In this document: positions 28,008 through 41,599 of the stretch, piece after piece
How positions within the stretch are numbered: the first letter of the stretch is position 1
How the letters are laid out: the number at the start of each line of letters is the position of its first letter
Assembly: GCA_950295325.1 (NCBI GenBank)
Contig: OX485804.1
Coordinates: forward strand, 53,432,429-53,496,428
DNA: 64,000 nt
Reading direction: 5' to 3'
Source: Polytrichum commune
Taxonomy: Eukaryota > Streptophyta > Polytrichopsida > Polytrichales > Polytrichaceae
The notes under the pieces: generated by a model
What the model was told of the DNA's origin: nothing
Seen by the model: only the letters and a program-made list of their open reading frames with translations
Databases searched by the model: none
Position numbers and translations under genes: made by a program

Positions 28008-31000
28008 CGCTCCCTCGATATACTCAACCCAAAACCCCAAACTCTGTTCCCTGTTTCCTGTTTCCTATTTCTGGTGTTCCTGCGCCTGTGAGGAGGAAGG
28101 AGTTGAGCGAAAGGGAAATTTGCAGCAGCAGCAACAGCAGCAGAATTGCACGAAAAGCGGTGTCAATGATACTTTGTGCCGCTACTCTCTCTCACAAGTA
28201 GGTGTATGTGTGTGTGTATGTGTATATGTATGGTGTATGTATATGTATGATGTATGCTCTGTGTATGTGTATGTATGTATGTGAGTCCTAGCTCTCTCTT
28301 TCTTTCTTCTTTCTTTCTTCCTAAGTTAACCCTTAGAGGACACGGAGTCTCAAAATACAGATATATACACAATTTATACAAGCCGCACCAATTTTAGAAA
28401 TCATAGTTTATATATTTATGGGTTTGAATCCTTATCATCTAGATTGTCTTATGTTAAGCAAAGAATATAAGTATATCCATGCTTGACATTGATGATTAAA
28501 ATACAACATATGTATTATTGCATCCAAGGGCCCTAGGTTGCGTATTTGAACTTAAACTTTCAACAAAAGTTAGTACTTAATCAATTCAAAAGAACGCACT
28601 TGAAGAATAAGTCGATTTTAGGTGGGGTCAATTTTGGCATATTTAGCTTTAAATGTAACTATGTAGCTAAAACACATGTTTTGGTGCTTGGATGCTTCAG
28701 AGTTAGGGGCTTGTTTACACTAAAGGCATTCGGCCACAACTCTTAAATGATCATTGGACGACAGCATAGAGAAGTCCATGAACTATAAGTTAGCCCAAAG
28801 TCTTTTGAAGATCACAAGCCCTTAGTGTAAATCCAAATTCCACCACACATTTTGCACATGCTTACTTTCAAGAGTTGTCCCGAAAAATCCCCCTGCACAC
28901 CTAGCCAACAAAATCCATATTTGCCATGTGGGATTATGTGTAAATTTTTTCATCCACTCTAAATAAATAAAAGGAAAATTGGTATCCTATGTAGATTCTT
29001 CATCCACTAAAAATGTTATGTGTTGTAGTCCAAAATTACCCTCATGCACACCTAAAGCAGGGGAAGGGGGGGGGCGTGACACTCTCAACCAATGAGAATT
29101 CAAGGATTCTCTAGAGCCATGGCCTGATGCCTTTTGTCAAAACATGTCCTAAGTTACCTTGCTCAAAGCATGTGGGACTCTCTCTCTCTCTCTCTCTCTC
29201 TCAGATATTGGTCCCCAACACCTAACTTACCATCAAATGAGTGGTAGAAATATGTCCCCTCTAGTTTTATTGCTTAGTCACTCTAAATTAGTTTTGGTAT
29301 AGATGTTATTTTAACATAGAATAATAATTTTCACTTTTTTTTTTTTTGAGATAAGATTGGATTTTGGTTCCCAACACCTATCATTGGGTTGTTGTAAGAA
29401 GATGCCCCGGAAAGGTTTGTTGTTGATTTATTCGAAATTGAACTCGGTAGTGTAAATCGGGGTCTTTGATTTTGCTTAAAACAATAGTTTCCATGTTGGG
29501 AAGAGATTGGAGTTTGGTTCTCAACACCTACTACCATGGTTGTAGTAAGAATGTACCCCCTATAGATTTATTGTTGATTCATATCACATTAACATATATT
29601 AGTAGATTAATTGCATATTCTGGCCCCGATTTACTTGCAGTAATGTGCCCAGGAGTAGTAATACATGGGCTCTACATACTAATCAACACTTACGCCCTCC
29701 CCATTGGTAACGTAGGAAAATGTTTACTCAAAAGCATTATGCTCCATCCAAGGTTTCTCAGGGTACACCAAACATTCAAGCACATCCATCGCACTCCATA
29801 AATATTATATGGATATAAAGCACTTTTCACCAAAGCTCTAAATGATATGCATGCCCAAGGGTTCCTCTTTCAAGAGCAGACATGTATCATAAAAAATACT
29901 TGACATCTATGTAGACGTACAACATTAATTGGCACTACCAACTTGTCTTCAAACAAATCACACACATGGCCATCATCGCCAATGATTTATCATCTTCAAT
30001 CAATATCTCAAAGTGTGTACATATTTTCGAGGTCAATATCTCCAATTGTGGCACCTAATTATCTTGCTAGTTAGAGGATCGCATCCTAAGAAAGCTTTCT
30101 CAACATAACACTACTCAGAACTAGGGTGTCGCACTCCTAGTGTGGCAAGATTTGGTAAGAATCATTCCCCCTTATGTTGGGCCTCCCTTGCAAAACGAAC
30201 AATATTCAACCTCAGTATTGTTCACTTTGCAAGGGTGCTAGATAGGTGGGGAATGCTCGGGCTTGGTTACTGGAGTAGAACCAAGTATTAGAAATTGAAT
30301 GTGGCTGCCTGTCTACTGGCCGGCTTACTATCCTACCACATGGGCCCCAGCACATGCAGAGTGGGTCATAGGTTACATATTTGCTAACTATCATGGCAAT
30401 GAATGGAATCAAGTTGATTGAATGCATGGCCTACGTCTAGGAAAATTGCACCAAAGGTCTTTACATTGCAGACCAAGTCCCAAGTATGTACGTACAATTG
30501 AAGTGGCACTTGTGCCACTGGATTTATTTACCTGGATGACTGACCTCATGTTCCAAAATGATAAGAGGATTCAATGTCCAAATTGTGAGGGAGTGTGGCC
30601 AGGAGGGATTCATATATAACCACATTGAGGAGAATTGCATTGGAAATAAACCAGTCACAAATCTCACATCAAGGCTCCTATAAGGCAATGGTCAAGCCAC
30701 AACATTGCTCATGGACAGAAAAAAAGTCTGTTGTTCTTCAAGATCACCAATGCAAAACTCTGTAATTGGCCCAAGCCCCAATGGGAGCTGCAGTGATCAC
30801 TAGGACCATAATGATCCAAGGGATTGTTGCAGATTACAAAGTTTAAAATGCTTCAACCTTCTGTTGTAAGTCAGTACCTATTCATTGAACCTCAGAAAGA
30901 GAGGGCTCAAGTTCTTGTACATGTACTTTTCCATGTTCGATCGTGACTTGACAGCTAGGCAATTACTAAGAAAACTTACCAACCTGAAAAATTGTGCAAG

Positions 31001-31094
31001 AAGCTCAATAGAGAAGACCTTTAAACGTACACTGCTAGAGTAGCACTACAAATCCAATTCAAATACTAACACCAATCAACTCACACGACATGGC
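28008..31094. other. Spacer with simple repeats between SCP2 and the BC gene
   Basis: The SCP2 5' region comes first: a CAG-rich run at 28120-28148, then TG/GTAT microsatellites at about 28200-28290. A (CT)n run lies at 29175-29202. At about 28704 a short GGGGCTTGTTTACACTAAAGG end preceded by TTA resembles the MITE families here. I find no gene. The last few hundred bases are probably the 3' UTR of the biotin carboxylase gene. Confidence 0.4.
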
Positions 31095-34000
31095 TTATGC
31101 AGCTGCATTTGTCGTCTCCTTGATTGGTGTTGGCAATGGTGCAACCGATGGAGGCTGGAACAGAAAGGTGCTAAAAGTTAGTGAAATCCACATGCGAATA
31201 GAAATAAAACTGAACACATTATCCAATATCCATCAACTATTATGCCCATGAAGACTTCGTATTTGTAGAATCACACAATAAGCCAGAGTTGATATTAAAT
31301 ACAAAGGAGATGCTCAGGTGAACTTACAGCTTGGAGATCCTCTTCATGTTTGGGAATGAAGGCTGTGTCCACTTTGCCATCCTTGAAGTCCTATATCACC
31401 ATTCCAAGCCACAATGACTCAGCCATGACAAAAACACATCATATTCTATGGAAGATATAACACTTGCAGGTTTACATTTTCATATACAACAACCTTGTAC
31501 TTTGTATTGTTAACTTGGCAGACACAGGTGTCAGTCATAGGTGATGACTACAGATCATTTCAATCTGAACTTTGCAGAACTTAACTATCCAAAAAGAACA
31601 GTACAGCAGCATCTTGTGTCCTAATGACCAAGAGAAGTTCACTGGAAATTACGTACCTGGATATCTAATATAAGCTTGTGGTAGTCAAGAGTGGTTGGTA
31701 TTCCTGCCAGATAAATTAATATAATATTCTATATGTTAGAAACATAGATATCCAAATCTGTCAAAGAGAAAAAGAGGTCACTAATTCATGATGCCCTTCT
31801 TTGAAAATCCACCATTCCATAGAAAGTGAATAGATTGCGTATGCACATTGTGTATTCCACTGGTAAGATAATCTGCTGCTTCCGAGATGACTTCCAGAAA
31901 GTGTTTTCTTATAATGAAGTTATCAGCTTCAACCGGCCAGAAGGCCTATTACTTACTCAAATTTGGGAACATCAATTCTAAAGAGAAGTGTACAAATTCC
32001 AAATTTCTCAGAGAGCAACAAGTAGTTGCAGGTCACCGGTATTTCCCGGAAAGCAATCAAGTGATGTCTTACCAGTGATAATGGTATCGTTAAGGGCCCG
32101 TTGCATTCTCACGATTGCTTTCTCCCTTGTTGGTGCCCATACAATGAGCTGCAAAATCATTGAAGATTAAATTTTATTTTATTTTAATACGTCACATAAG
32201 AATCTGATCACATATGATGGCAACCGTGATGAAATCCTACAAGGTAAAAGACTCTCAATAACACCACTCACCTTTCCAAGAAGAGAATCATAACTAGGTG
32301 GCACGACATAGTCTGTGTAAATATGGCTGTCCATTCTCACAAATGGGCCACCAGGAGGCAAGTAGCCAGTGATACGCCCTGCAGTTCAGACACCCCAATT
32401 AAATACAGACAAGGGCACCTTGGATGGCCTCAAAGCTTCAACCCATTCCATGGGATCAGATATATACCACTCAGACAATCACAATCCACATTATGATTCC
32501 AAAGTCCGTACAGTCTTAAGAGCTTCATCCATTGACACTGAGCAACTAATGTGTACATCCAAAGATGGAGGTATACCTGGTCCTGGGCGAAAGCCTTGAA
32601 ATGCATCCTCAGCATTGATACGACACTCAATTGAATGTCCTCGTAATACAATCTCATCCTGTGAGAACAACACCCAAAAGATGAGTGAAGATGTAAACCA
32701 TCTCTGTGCCAACATCCATTCTTGGAGAAACTAATCACAAACTGGATGGAGATCCAGACTCTGGGCTCAAAAAACATAAGGAAAACTGCATCATTAACCA
32801 AGAACTACATCATCCACCTCATGGGTGCAAAGCTACCTTCACATTTAAGCACATGTCATATTGGCATAGAAAGAAATTCAAGGCCTAAGGTTCAAGTAGT
32901 ATTCAAAATGAGAACCTGAGTGTATTGAAGCTTTTCTCCCAAGGCCACACGGATTTGCTCCTCAATAAGATCAACAGAGTATATCATCTCGGTCACTGGG
33001 TGCTCCACCTGAATTCGAGTGTTCATTTCCATGAAGTAGAAGTTACCACCTTCATCAAGCAGGAACTCCACTGTGCCAACTCCTATATACCCAATAGAAG
33101 CAGCAGCTGCCACAGCAGCATCTCCCATTGCTTTACGTAAATCAGCAGTCAAGGCAGGTGAAGGTGCCTCTTCAAGTAGCTTCTGATTTCTCCTCTGTAG
33201 TCAGAAGGAAAAGAACATCTGTCTCATATTTCCACATAAGGATGAAAAAATCTTGAGAGCAACTATAGTCTGCTTTCTCTAACTTGAGCACACTTTGGGC
33301 CAAAGACCTTTCCTGAACCACAACAACAGATTGGAGGCATGCTGCTTCTTGCATGTCTGCTAAAATAAGGAATTACTATGTGGGACATAGAGAAGCAATA
33401 CCTGTATACTGCAGTCACGTTCACCAAAATGGACCACGTTTCCAAACTTGTCTGCTAGGACCTGTTAACAAGATTAATACCACACTGCATTCATCAGATC
33501 ACCAAAATATGATGCAGCTAGTACTGAACTAGAATATAAGGAAAAGAGGGTCCAAAACCAAAAAAGCCATTATACCTGGAATTCAATATGCCTAGGGTTC
33601 TTGATATATCTCTCAAGATACACACCATCATTCCCAAAAGCTGCCCCTGCCTCACTCCTTGCTTGCTGTACACAAGATGAAAACAAAACTCGTATACTGT
33701 GAAATTTGCAGAGGGATCGAATGCCTACATTCTCAGAAGGATTGAGCTGAATAATGTGCTCCATATTCCAATATCAGCTACTTGGTTAATGAGTTCATCA
33801 GAAAGGTAGACAGATTAGAGCTCAGGTCACAGAGTCAAGAGACTGGCAAGGGATGGTACCTGCAGGAGTTTGACAAACTCTCCAGGCTCATTAGCAAGTC
33901 GCATACCTCGACCCCCTCCTCCTGCTGTTGCCTGCTCGTAAGAGATATAGGTTATTTGAAACTTACTTACTCCTTAACCTTTCCAGTCACTACTATAAAC

Positions 34001-36496
34001 TTGTAAAAGATTACTTCTCCAATCATTGAGAAACTGATTGAACTGCTTTTTAATGTAAAAACCACAAACTGAATGCTCAGAGTAATTGATCATCAATAAG
34101 GACCAACCTTGATCATTACAGGGAAGCCAATTTCATGCGCTAGTCGAATTGCTTCCTCTGTGGTCTGACATTTCAAAAAAAAGAGGTTACGTAAGTACAA
34201 TGGAGCCCATGTTCACCTCTTGCCAGCTTTTTTCACTTTAAAAAGGTGTGAAGATCAATAACATGTTTAGAACTTAATCAGATCTATAAGTAAATATGCA
34301 GTATGTATGTGTCACCTCAACCAACCCATCACTGCCCGGAACAGTGGGGACTCCTGCTGCCTTCATTGTCTCTCGTGCAGTAGCCTTGTCACCCATGACT
34401 CGGATACTGTCAGACTGCAGATCATTTAGAATCAGTAAGCATCTGCTCCACAGGGAAAGTGACAGTGCAAAGTTTCAGATTAGGTTTCTTTAGTGTAACC
34501 TATCGCAATCAATACCAACTGTGAATGGCTGTAACAATTCTATCCTCTCTACTACCATATCATCAATGGCAAATGAATACAATATAGTGCAATTCATATT
34601 GATGAAATTGGATTGGGTCATATTCTAGTGCTCTCTGAAAGCCCTGGTCTTACTCACATTGGGCCCAATAAAGTTGAGACCATGGTCTTTACAGATGTCT
34701 ACAAAGGTGGCATTCTCTGCCAAAAACCCATAGCCAGGATGCAACATTGTACACCTGTGGCTGATTGCTGCTGACACGATATTGGGAATATTCAGATACC
34801 TACTCAGAAACACACAATGTATTATGAAATGAGTCAAATAATGTCATTAGACATGGGGGAGAAAATACCCCGTTATACCCACATCAAATGTTGAAAGCAT
34901 AAAAAACACGGAATGGAATGGACTCTCTAATTATTTGTAAGACCATCAAACCATAAACCCTTGGATAGGAAGCGTAGCTTATGAATCGTACACTTGGCAC
35001 AACCACATATCCATTAGTCCACAATTTATTCAATGCAAGAAAAGGATCCATAGAAAAGATGGCAATAGTACTGCAAAAACTACAGGATATTCACAAGGTC
35101 GATCACTCCATAAGAGGCCAGCTGCTGGAATAATGTATGCACCTCAATCCAACAATATTGCAACTTCGGCATTGCCAATGAAGATGATTCAAGCAAAAAA
35201 ATTGACAGCCCAACTGCAGCCAATGCAGACTTCCATCAACCATGTACAAATAAGACATTCCTGTCCAAAGTCGCCATTATTGAAATAAATCGCCAACACC
35301 CAAATTTTGCTACACACACTCCTGAGCAACAAGGTGGATGGATCCGACAGGGATGGATAGCGAGAGGACAAAAGCCAGAGGTCACAAACAAAGATAGAAG
35401 GGGGCATGGGGACTCACGATTGGCTGCTAGGAGCTTCGCCAATGCAAACAGCTTCATCAGCCAATTGAACGTGCAGAGCCTGTCTGTCGATTGTGGAGTG
35501 CACCGCCACGCAAGGGATGCCCATCTCATGAGCGGTACGAATGATACGCACTGCAATTTCCCCTCTGTTTGCCACCAATATTTTCTCAAATTCACAGGTC
35601 ACGGACAAAGCTCCGTTATGCACATTGCCCTTGCTCTTGTTGCTAGCTGCTACGGAAGAGGCATTGCCCACTGCCTGCTTCAAAGAAAGGCATCCAGCCC
35701 CACTCTGGAAACTGCTCCAACTACTTTGTACGCTCTTCGGAGCAGCGACTAGCGGGCAAGACGATGCCCTTACAGAAGAACTACATTGGCGGCGGCTTCC
35801 ATCAATTGATGCAGCAACAAACCGACTCCCCTGCCACACACACACAAAAGAAAACCATCAACACTCTCTCTATCCACAACTCCAGAAATCATAAATCAAC
35901 TTCAACGATGAAAGCGCAACCGAAACACATCATTCACAATCCCCGAATGCATTCAGCTAACCAAATGCACCCATCGCCACATTGCAAAATGCAATGAACT
36001 CCGAAACCCCTGAGAGCACCAATCCCAAACCCTGACTAAGTATCCACGACTCCAAAAATCAAAACGTAACGAGAGCAAATCATTCACGAATCCTTGGAAT
36101 GCATTCCACCTAATGGAATGCTCCCAATCGCCACATTACAAAGGACTCCGAAGCCCCTACGAGCGTCAATCCCAAATCCACTACTCCAAAAATCAACTTC
36201 AAGTATGAAAACACGACGAAAGCAAATCACTCGCAAATCCTTGCAAATGCATTTGAGGTGATGGGATGCTCCAATCGCCACATAGCTAATGCAAAGGGGT
36301 CCGAAACCCTGAGAGCGCCAATCCCAAACCCTGGCGTGGTCACTTTGGACAGCTGAAAGAGGGGCGAAAGAGTGAAAAGGAGGATACAGTAAACAACGTC
36401 GGATAAAGAAGAGAAGGCAGCGCATCAAAAGCGAGAAGGGGAAGGGAGGGCGTTCCGAACCGAGGCAGCCGTGGACGCGCAGTGCAGAGCCTCCAT
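31095..36496 (-). CDS. CAC2: Plastid acetyl-CoA carboxylase, biotin carboxylase subunit
   Basis: This subunit of the heteromeric plastid acetyl-CoA carboxylase carboxylates biotin with ATP and bicarbonate for fatty-acid synthesis. Fourteen coding exons run 35830-35418, 34799-34658, 34414-34316, 34164-34108, 33931-33860, 33665-33576, 33461-33402, 33194-32916, 32658-32577, 32378-32272, 32148-32073, 31703-31657, 31390-31328 and 31154-31095, all in phase. Visible motifs are [36 protein letters not shown] (ATP-grasp loop), [23 protein letters not shown] and [15 protein letters not shown]. Exon 2 lacks an upstream Met, so I place exon 1 at 36496-36461: twelve transit-type residues ending at the only GT that is in phase before a stop. 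This gives about 560 residues, close to other plant BC precursors. Exon 1 is less certain than the rest. Confidence 0.95.
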
Positions 36497-36761
36497 GGTG
36501 GCAGCAGCTGCGAATGGCTGGGCGGAATGAAGCTCGAGAGGTGAAGAAAACAACCAAGACGCGGAGGAGGGCGAGGGCTTAGAAGAGAAGAGAGAAGAGA
36601 GAAGAGAGAGAGAAGAGAGAGGAGAGAGGGTGGAGAAACCAAAGAGGGGGTGAAGAAAACAAGGCGCCATCAAGGCACCCTCTACCCTCTCTAGCCCCCC
36701 CACTCCTTCAGGAGTGAAGGAATTATCATCTCCAAGAGTACACTAAATAGTCATAAACTTA
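36497..36761 (-). promoter_or_regulatory. CT-rich leader and promoter region of the BC gene
   Basis: A strongly purine-rich plus strand (GAGA/AGAG runs at about 36580-36640) means a CT-rich stretch just upstream of the inferred start on the minus strand, a common feature of plant core promoters and leaders. I see no clear TATA box. The open frames on the minus strand across it are composition-driven. Confidence 0.4.
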
Positions 36762-38588
36762 GGGCCCCTTTACACTACTGTGGAGAAGTGCACTGGTCGG
36801 TCAAGAAATTTAGCCCAAGACATGGTTATTTGAGGCAAAAGATGGTATGCCAAAGAATATGATGAGACAATAAAATAATGCCTTGAGAAGTCTTGACCAG
36901 CCGTAGTATAACCACCTAGAGGAGAAGTGTATTGGACAACTTCACCAAGAAGAGAAGTCCACCGGACTACTTCACAAAACGGTCATAGCCAGACATAGTA
37001 GAAACCTTACCCCCTAAATGAGCATTGTATTGATATTTAAGAAAATGTGTATTGATAAAAAAAAATGTATATGGCAATGTTTTAGAACTTCTTTCATGAC
37101 AATAATTTATTTGAAAATGTTCCACCTTAATAATACATCCAAATTAAGGTAAATAAGTAGGTAACATTATTTTCTTATTGATTTTTTAAGAAATTACATG
37201 TTGGTATAGTCCAACCTCGTTAATACGACACTCGTTTATACGACACCCTCAATATTACGACACATTTTTACGAGACCAAACTTTTTAGTTCAAAACTCCC
37301 TCTTTTATACGACTACAACACTCGATAATGCACCATATAGAATCTATGTTTTGTCGTATTAAAGAGGTAGTTAATGCTAAAATTCCTTTCATCTATATAA
37401 TGTACATCTAAAATACATCCATTTTCACTTGGGAACTACTTGGGAATTAGGGTTACTAATGTAGAATGGACATTTTTAGGGTGAGAGTGGTCTCCTGCCT
37501 AGTATGTTGCCTTGTACATGGGTGATATAGTATCACCAGTATCTCGACACTATTGTTGTCTAGTTTCTTATTAGAGAACTCTTTTATGTTTTGGCGTTAA
37601 TGAAATTATTAGTTTCCTAAAGTTAGATGAGAATTTAGATAAGATGACAGTTGTTGACTTGAGTAGGCAACACCAAAGATCTTTGGACTCTTATTTTAAG
37701 GGTTCTTGAGAATATTTGTAATTGTTTGGAGTTACAACTTATTATTTCATACCATCTATATGGCTTAAACTCGTTGCATATATTTTTAAGCTCATATTAC
37801 TTATGTTTTCGTATTCCCGCAATAATATGACAACTTTACGTCATTTGTCATATTAATGACAAATAATACGACTCAATAATTATGTTCTCGTATTCCCTCA
37901 ATAATGTGACTTTTTGTATTCCCCAAAAACGCCACACTAAAGAGGGAGAACAATAGTGCAAAGATTTCTCTCGGGGCAATCACACCCCCTTACGTTTCAT
38001 AACCACATGCGATAAAAGTTTGCTACCCTATATTTTTTGAAATTTTAATTTTTTTGTAGTAATTGTTTTAGTTTAATTTTGCATCATTCTAGTTTAAAAT
38101 GGTATGTTTTATTAGAAAAAAATCATCAAATTTGGTTATCATTTTTTACTATGTAATAAATACCTTGTATATCTACTCATGAAAAACAATTGATAAAACT
38201 TTGACTCATTTTGGTGATGCTTTATGCAAAAAAAACTTTTTTTTTATCGCACGTGGTGTTCAACTTGACAATGACGTGCACCCCCAAGAGATTTCTCTAA
38301 GGAAGAAATATTTTATTGAAGTTGGAGTTCTTCGGAGGCCAAGTTTCTTGTCCGAGGCTTTGAGGTTGCCCAAGAAACTTGACCTCCGGAGAACTCCCCT
38401 TGAAAAAAGTGTCGCCACGTTGGCAACCATGTCATTTTTCCATCCATGTCCAAAGTTCTCCACCAAAGGACTCTTGGCCGAAGTGTAAACCACCACCGGA
38501 CAAGAGTGTCACTCTTGGCCAATCAAATTTCAGAATTCCCTTAGAATTCATGACCAGAGGACTTCTCCACCGTAGTGTAAAGCGGCCC
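36762..38588. mobile_element. Harbinger-like TIR element, copy H (composite)
   Basis: The left end GGGCCCCTTTACACTACTG matches the inverted right end (complement GGGCCGCTTTACACTACGG), and the match continues through TGGAGAAGT. TTA lies on both sides (36759-36761 and 38589-38591). At about 1.8 kb it is longer than the other copies. It holds a second repeat at 38001-38277, a relative of the element at 4902-5292, so it is a composite. No transposase frame is recognisable. Confidence 0.7.
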
Positions 38589-38591
38589 TTA

Positions 38592-39075
38592 GGGGCGCTT
38601 CACATTATGGCCGAAGGTCGAAAGGCTGTTGATTTCCACCAATCATATTGCAAGAAACCAAGAGTATGGTCTTTCGACCCTTCACACTATGGCCAAAGTC
38701 CAAAGGCTGTCACAATTTAAAATGATTACTTTTTGAAGAAGGCGATGGACTCTCGAAGGAAGTTTGGACCGGACAAGAATGGAAACCCAAACTATGGTCA
38801 GGAGGCCGTCGATTTCTTTTCATAAAAAATCAATTATTGACAAGATCTTGGCCGTTAGATTGGAGGGGTTGTTTTGGGCAAGGAATAAAGTGGGATGCTC
38901 CTTTGGGTTTGGACTTTGGGCTTGGCCTTTGGAGGCTTCACACTATGCCCAGCCAAAGGCTCCAATTACTATATTCTATTGGTTATTTTCAACCCATTTC
39001 TTTGGACTCTCAACAAAGTTTGGCCACTCAATCCCACAGCCTTTCGACTTCGACGGCCATAGTGTGAAGCAACCC
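38592..39075. mobile_element. Harbinger-like MITE, copy A (uninterrupted)
   Basis: The element starts GGGGCGCTTCACATTATGG and ends ATAGTGTGAAGCAACCC, and is flanked by TTA (38589-38591 and 39076-39078). It is the 484-bp uninterrupted relative of copy B at 519-1426 and so defines the empty site for B's insertion. The left TTA is shared with the right end of copy H, so the two elements abut. Non-coding. Confidence 0.8.
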
Positions 39076-39949
39076 TTAGCACTTCTAAATGTTCCCCTTT
39101 GTTTTATGTGTCCATTTATCTAGCCGAATGTGTTTATATTTGAATGGAGGGCATTATGCCAAGGCGGAATGCACTCACCGCCATGAATGTGGTACTGCCA
39201 CTTGGCAAAATGCTCTCCGCACATCTTTCTTAAGAAAAAACTAGAGTCTCTTTACGCAAGGGAATGCACTCTTGTCAAGGCATTCTTATGTACTTATTAC
39301 TATGGTAATTTTCTAGAGCCCAAACGAATTCTCATAATGAGAATCAAATTTCAATCCATGCTAAATTTCTACTAGGAAATTAATGTGGGTGATTTTTTTT
39401 GTGCTACTTGTGTCTTATAACTAATATTCAATGTGTTGGTCAAAGTTTAGGGGACGACTTTGAGTTTCGGACTCACATTAATTCCACCTTGACTAGAAAA
39501 TTAGTGTGGCCCAGGCTAATTATTTCCACACTAATTTCCCCAACATTAATAAGACTATATGATGTGCCTCTCATCCATCCAACATGAAAACTTGACCCCC
39601 TATAGATTTGTTATTGATTCATTTCAAAGGACCTCAAGTAGACTAGGTCCATGCATCCATACTCAACTAGTCCATTTAACCACTCATTAGGATATATGCA
39701 GGGGTGATTAAATTAGGTGATCGGAGGTTGCGCCGCCTAAATGACCTAAATTAGCCTTGGTGGAAGCGCCTAAAATACAATTGTGTAGATAGTGGGTGTC
39801 GTAGTGGGATGCAAGTCCGTAGAGTGTAGAAATGATCTTCTTGTGTTTGTTTGAACATTGTGACAACTCAATGCTCACGTATTATTTGTTCTTGCATCTA
39901 TGTCACTTCGATCATCATCTTATGTTCAGGATTAAACGACGTCAAGTAC
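39076..39949. other. Short spacer before the hAT-like relic
   Basis: No supported gene. The last part may hold the 5' end of the degraded transposase, whose first recognisable residues begin near 39950. Confidence 0.4.
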
Positions 39950-40874
39950 ATGCTAAAGGTTACTTTTCATGACCCGAAGACATTGAAAGTCCATGGGCTA
40001 CAATGTCGTTTCTGCATCATATATAGTACGGAGGAAAAAGTTGGGTCTAAACGAAAGGCCACGATAAATGTGCAAGGGTGGTGCGCCCCCTTTTGGAACA
40101 ACAACATCGAGAGTCATATGCGCAAGCAACATCGGACATAATGGGAGCAATATGACATGATCCATTCCAATGTTGAGCGCCAACAATTCTTCGTCGATGT
40201 TCAAGTTGTCTTCACAAATTTGATCAAAGCACATTTTTCCTTCCAAAACTTTGGGCACCGAGCGACATATTGTCTTTCACATTGACAAGGTCATCATCGG
40301 AACTATTGTCAGCCACATAGTGTACAATCCTAACAATGACGTTGACAACAATGATGAAGATGTTGAGGAGAATTATGCTTCTAAAAGTAGGTTCAACAAC
40401 GGAGGCTGCTGCAATTGCAAAAGTGTGGACACTAGCACTATTCAAGGGAACCAAGCCATATGGCGATGTTGATGGAGCACAATACTCCTATTTTGTAACC
40501 ATCACGAAGACAAAGACGAAGATATTCAATTCGGCAATACACTACATGTCATTTAATATTACTTTCCAAATGGCATCGAACATCATCAATTGCACGTACG
40601 GTGATTTGGGCGATTTATCTTTACATGCCATAATATCAGCAGCTTCGTCATGGTGTATGTGCCATTATCCTATAGCGTATTGCCGACATTCTACAACATT
40701 TGTGGGGTTTCTCATTGGCGTTGGATTCCGCTACTCACCAAAGCACATCATATCTTGATTTGCATTTCCGTGTGTTCATTGACAAACACAACACCATTGT
40801 CGATCTTCATGGGTGCTCACTTCCAGTGTTTTAGCACCATACATGTGAAGTAATGTTCGAAATGGTCTCCAAGT
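39950..40874 (+). pseudogene. hAT/BED-type transposase relic, 5' part
   Basis: The frame from about 39950 encodes a BED-like zinc finger with the spacing CRFC and SHMRKQH, preceded by a KVGSKRKATINVQ-type basic stretch. Stops (TAA at 40139 onward) and frame changes break it. A shifted frame continues with KTKTKIFNSAIHYMSFNI and FQMASNIINCTYGDLGD, then RVFIDKHNTIVDLHG. The reading frame is cut at 40874 within a Met-Val-Ser-Lys stretch and resumes at 50025 beyond a 9.15 kb insertion. This is the N-terminal half of a decayed cut-and-paste transposase. I recognise the general BED/hAT-like pattern but cannot name a subfamily. Confidence 0.7.
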
Positions 40875-41599
40875 CAAAATTGCTATGATAGGAGCAGTGA
40901 GCATACTTTAATGAGCAGTGAGTTCAATTTTTAGTCATCAAAAGTGAGACTTTATTTCTTCAAAATTTTAGTAACCATGTGACAAGGGCCTATATCCGTG
41001 GTAATATAAACTTAGAAACAAATTTAACAAAGACAAGATGACGTCATACAAGTTAGGGTTGACGTCACATTATAAAAAATGAAGTAAATGTGAAGAACTA
41101 TAATTTGGGCACTTTGAGAAATAACATAGGTTTAGGGTCAAAAGTAAAAAACAAGTAAAAAACATATGAGTCAGCCCATGGGGTGAGTGATCATTAGAAG
41201 AATATTTCATATGAGGTTTATTTACAATTACGATGAAGCCTATGAACAAAGAAAGTAGAGGTCGAGATGAAGTTAATGATCATCATCCGTGTCAGCCTCC
41301 CGAGTAAGTCGGTCCACCATTTGGCAAATGATTTCATCAATGATTATTTTAGCAAAGTCTAAAACAAGTGTTGTCGGTGCTCTAGGGACGATGACGTTCC
41401 CTGTACCTAGAAAGGGTTGACATTCACATGTGTAAGTGGAAGTGCTCACTACCAAGGATTGGGAAGGGGACATATTCGAGCTCCCTTGCATTGTCTCCGA
41501 GTGAGGCGAACACGAATACAAGGAATATTAACACAATAGTAATGTATAAGAAAAACTTGAAGACTTTATATTCAAAATGAAAGAAAATAATAAATATAT

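Noticed and set aside
35420-35997. Plus-strand ORFs of 110-117 codons across the BC first large exon
   Set aside because: They are antisense shadows of the biotin carboxylase exon and have no motif of their own.
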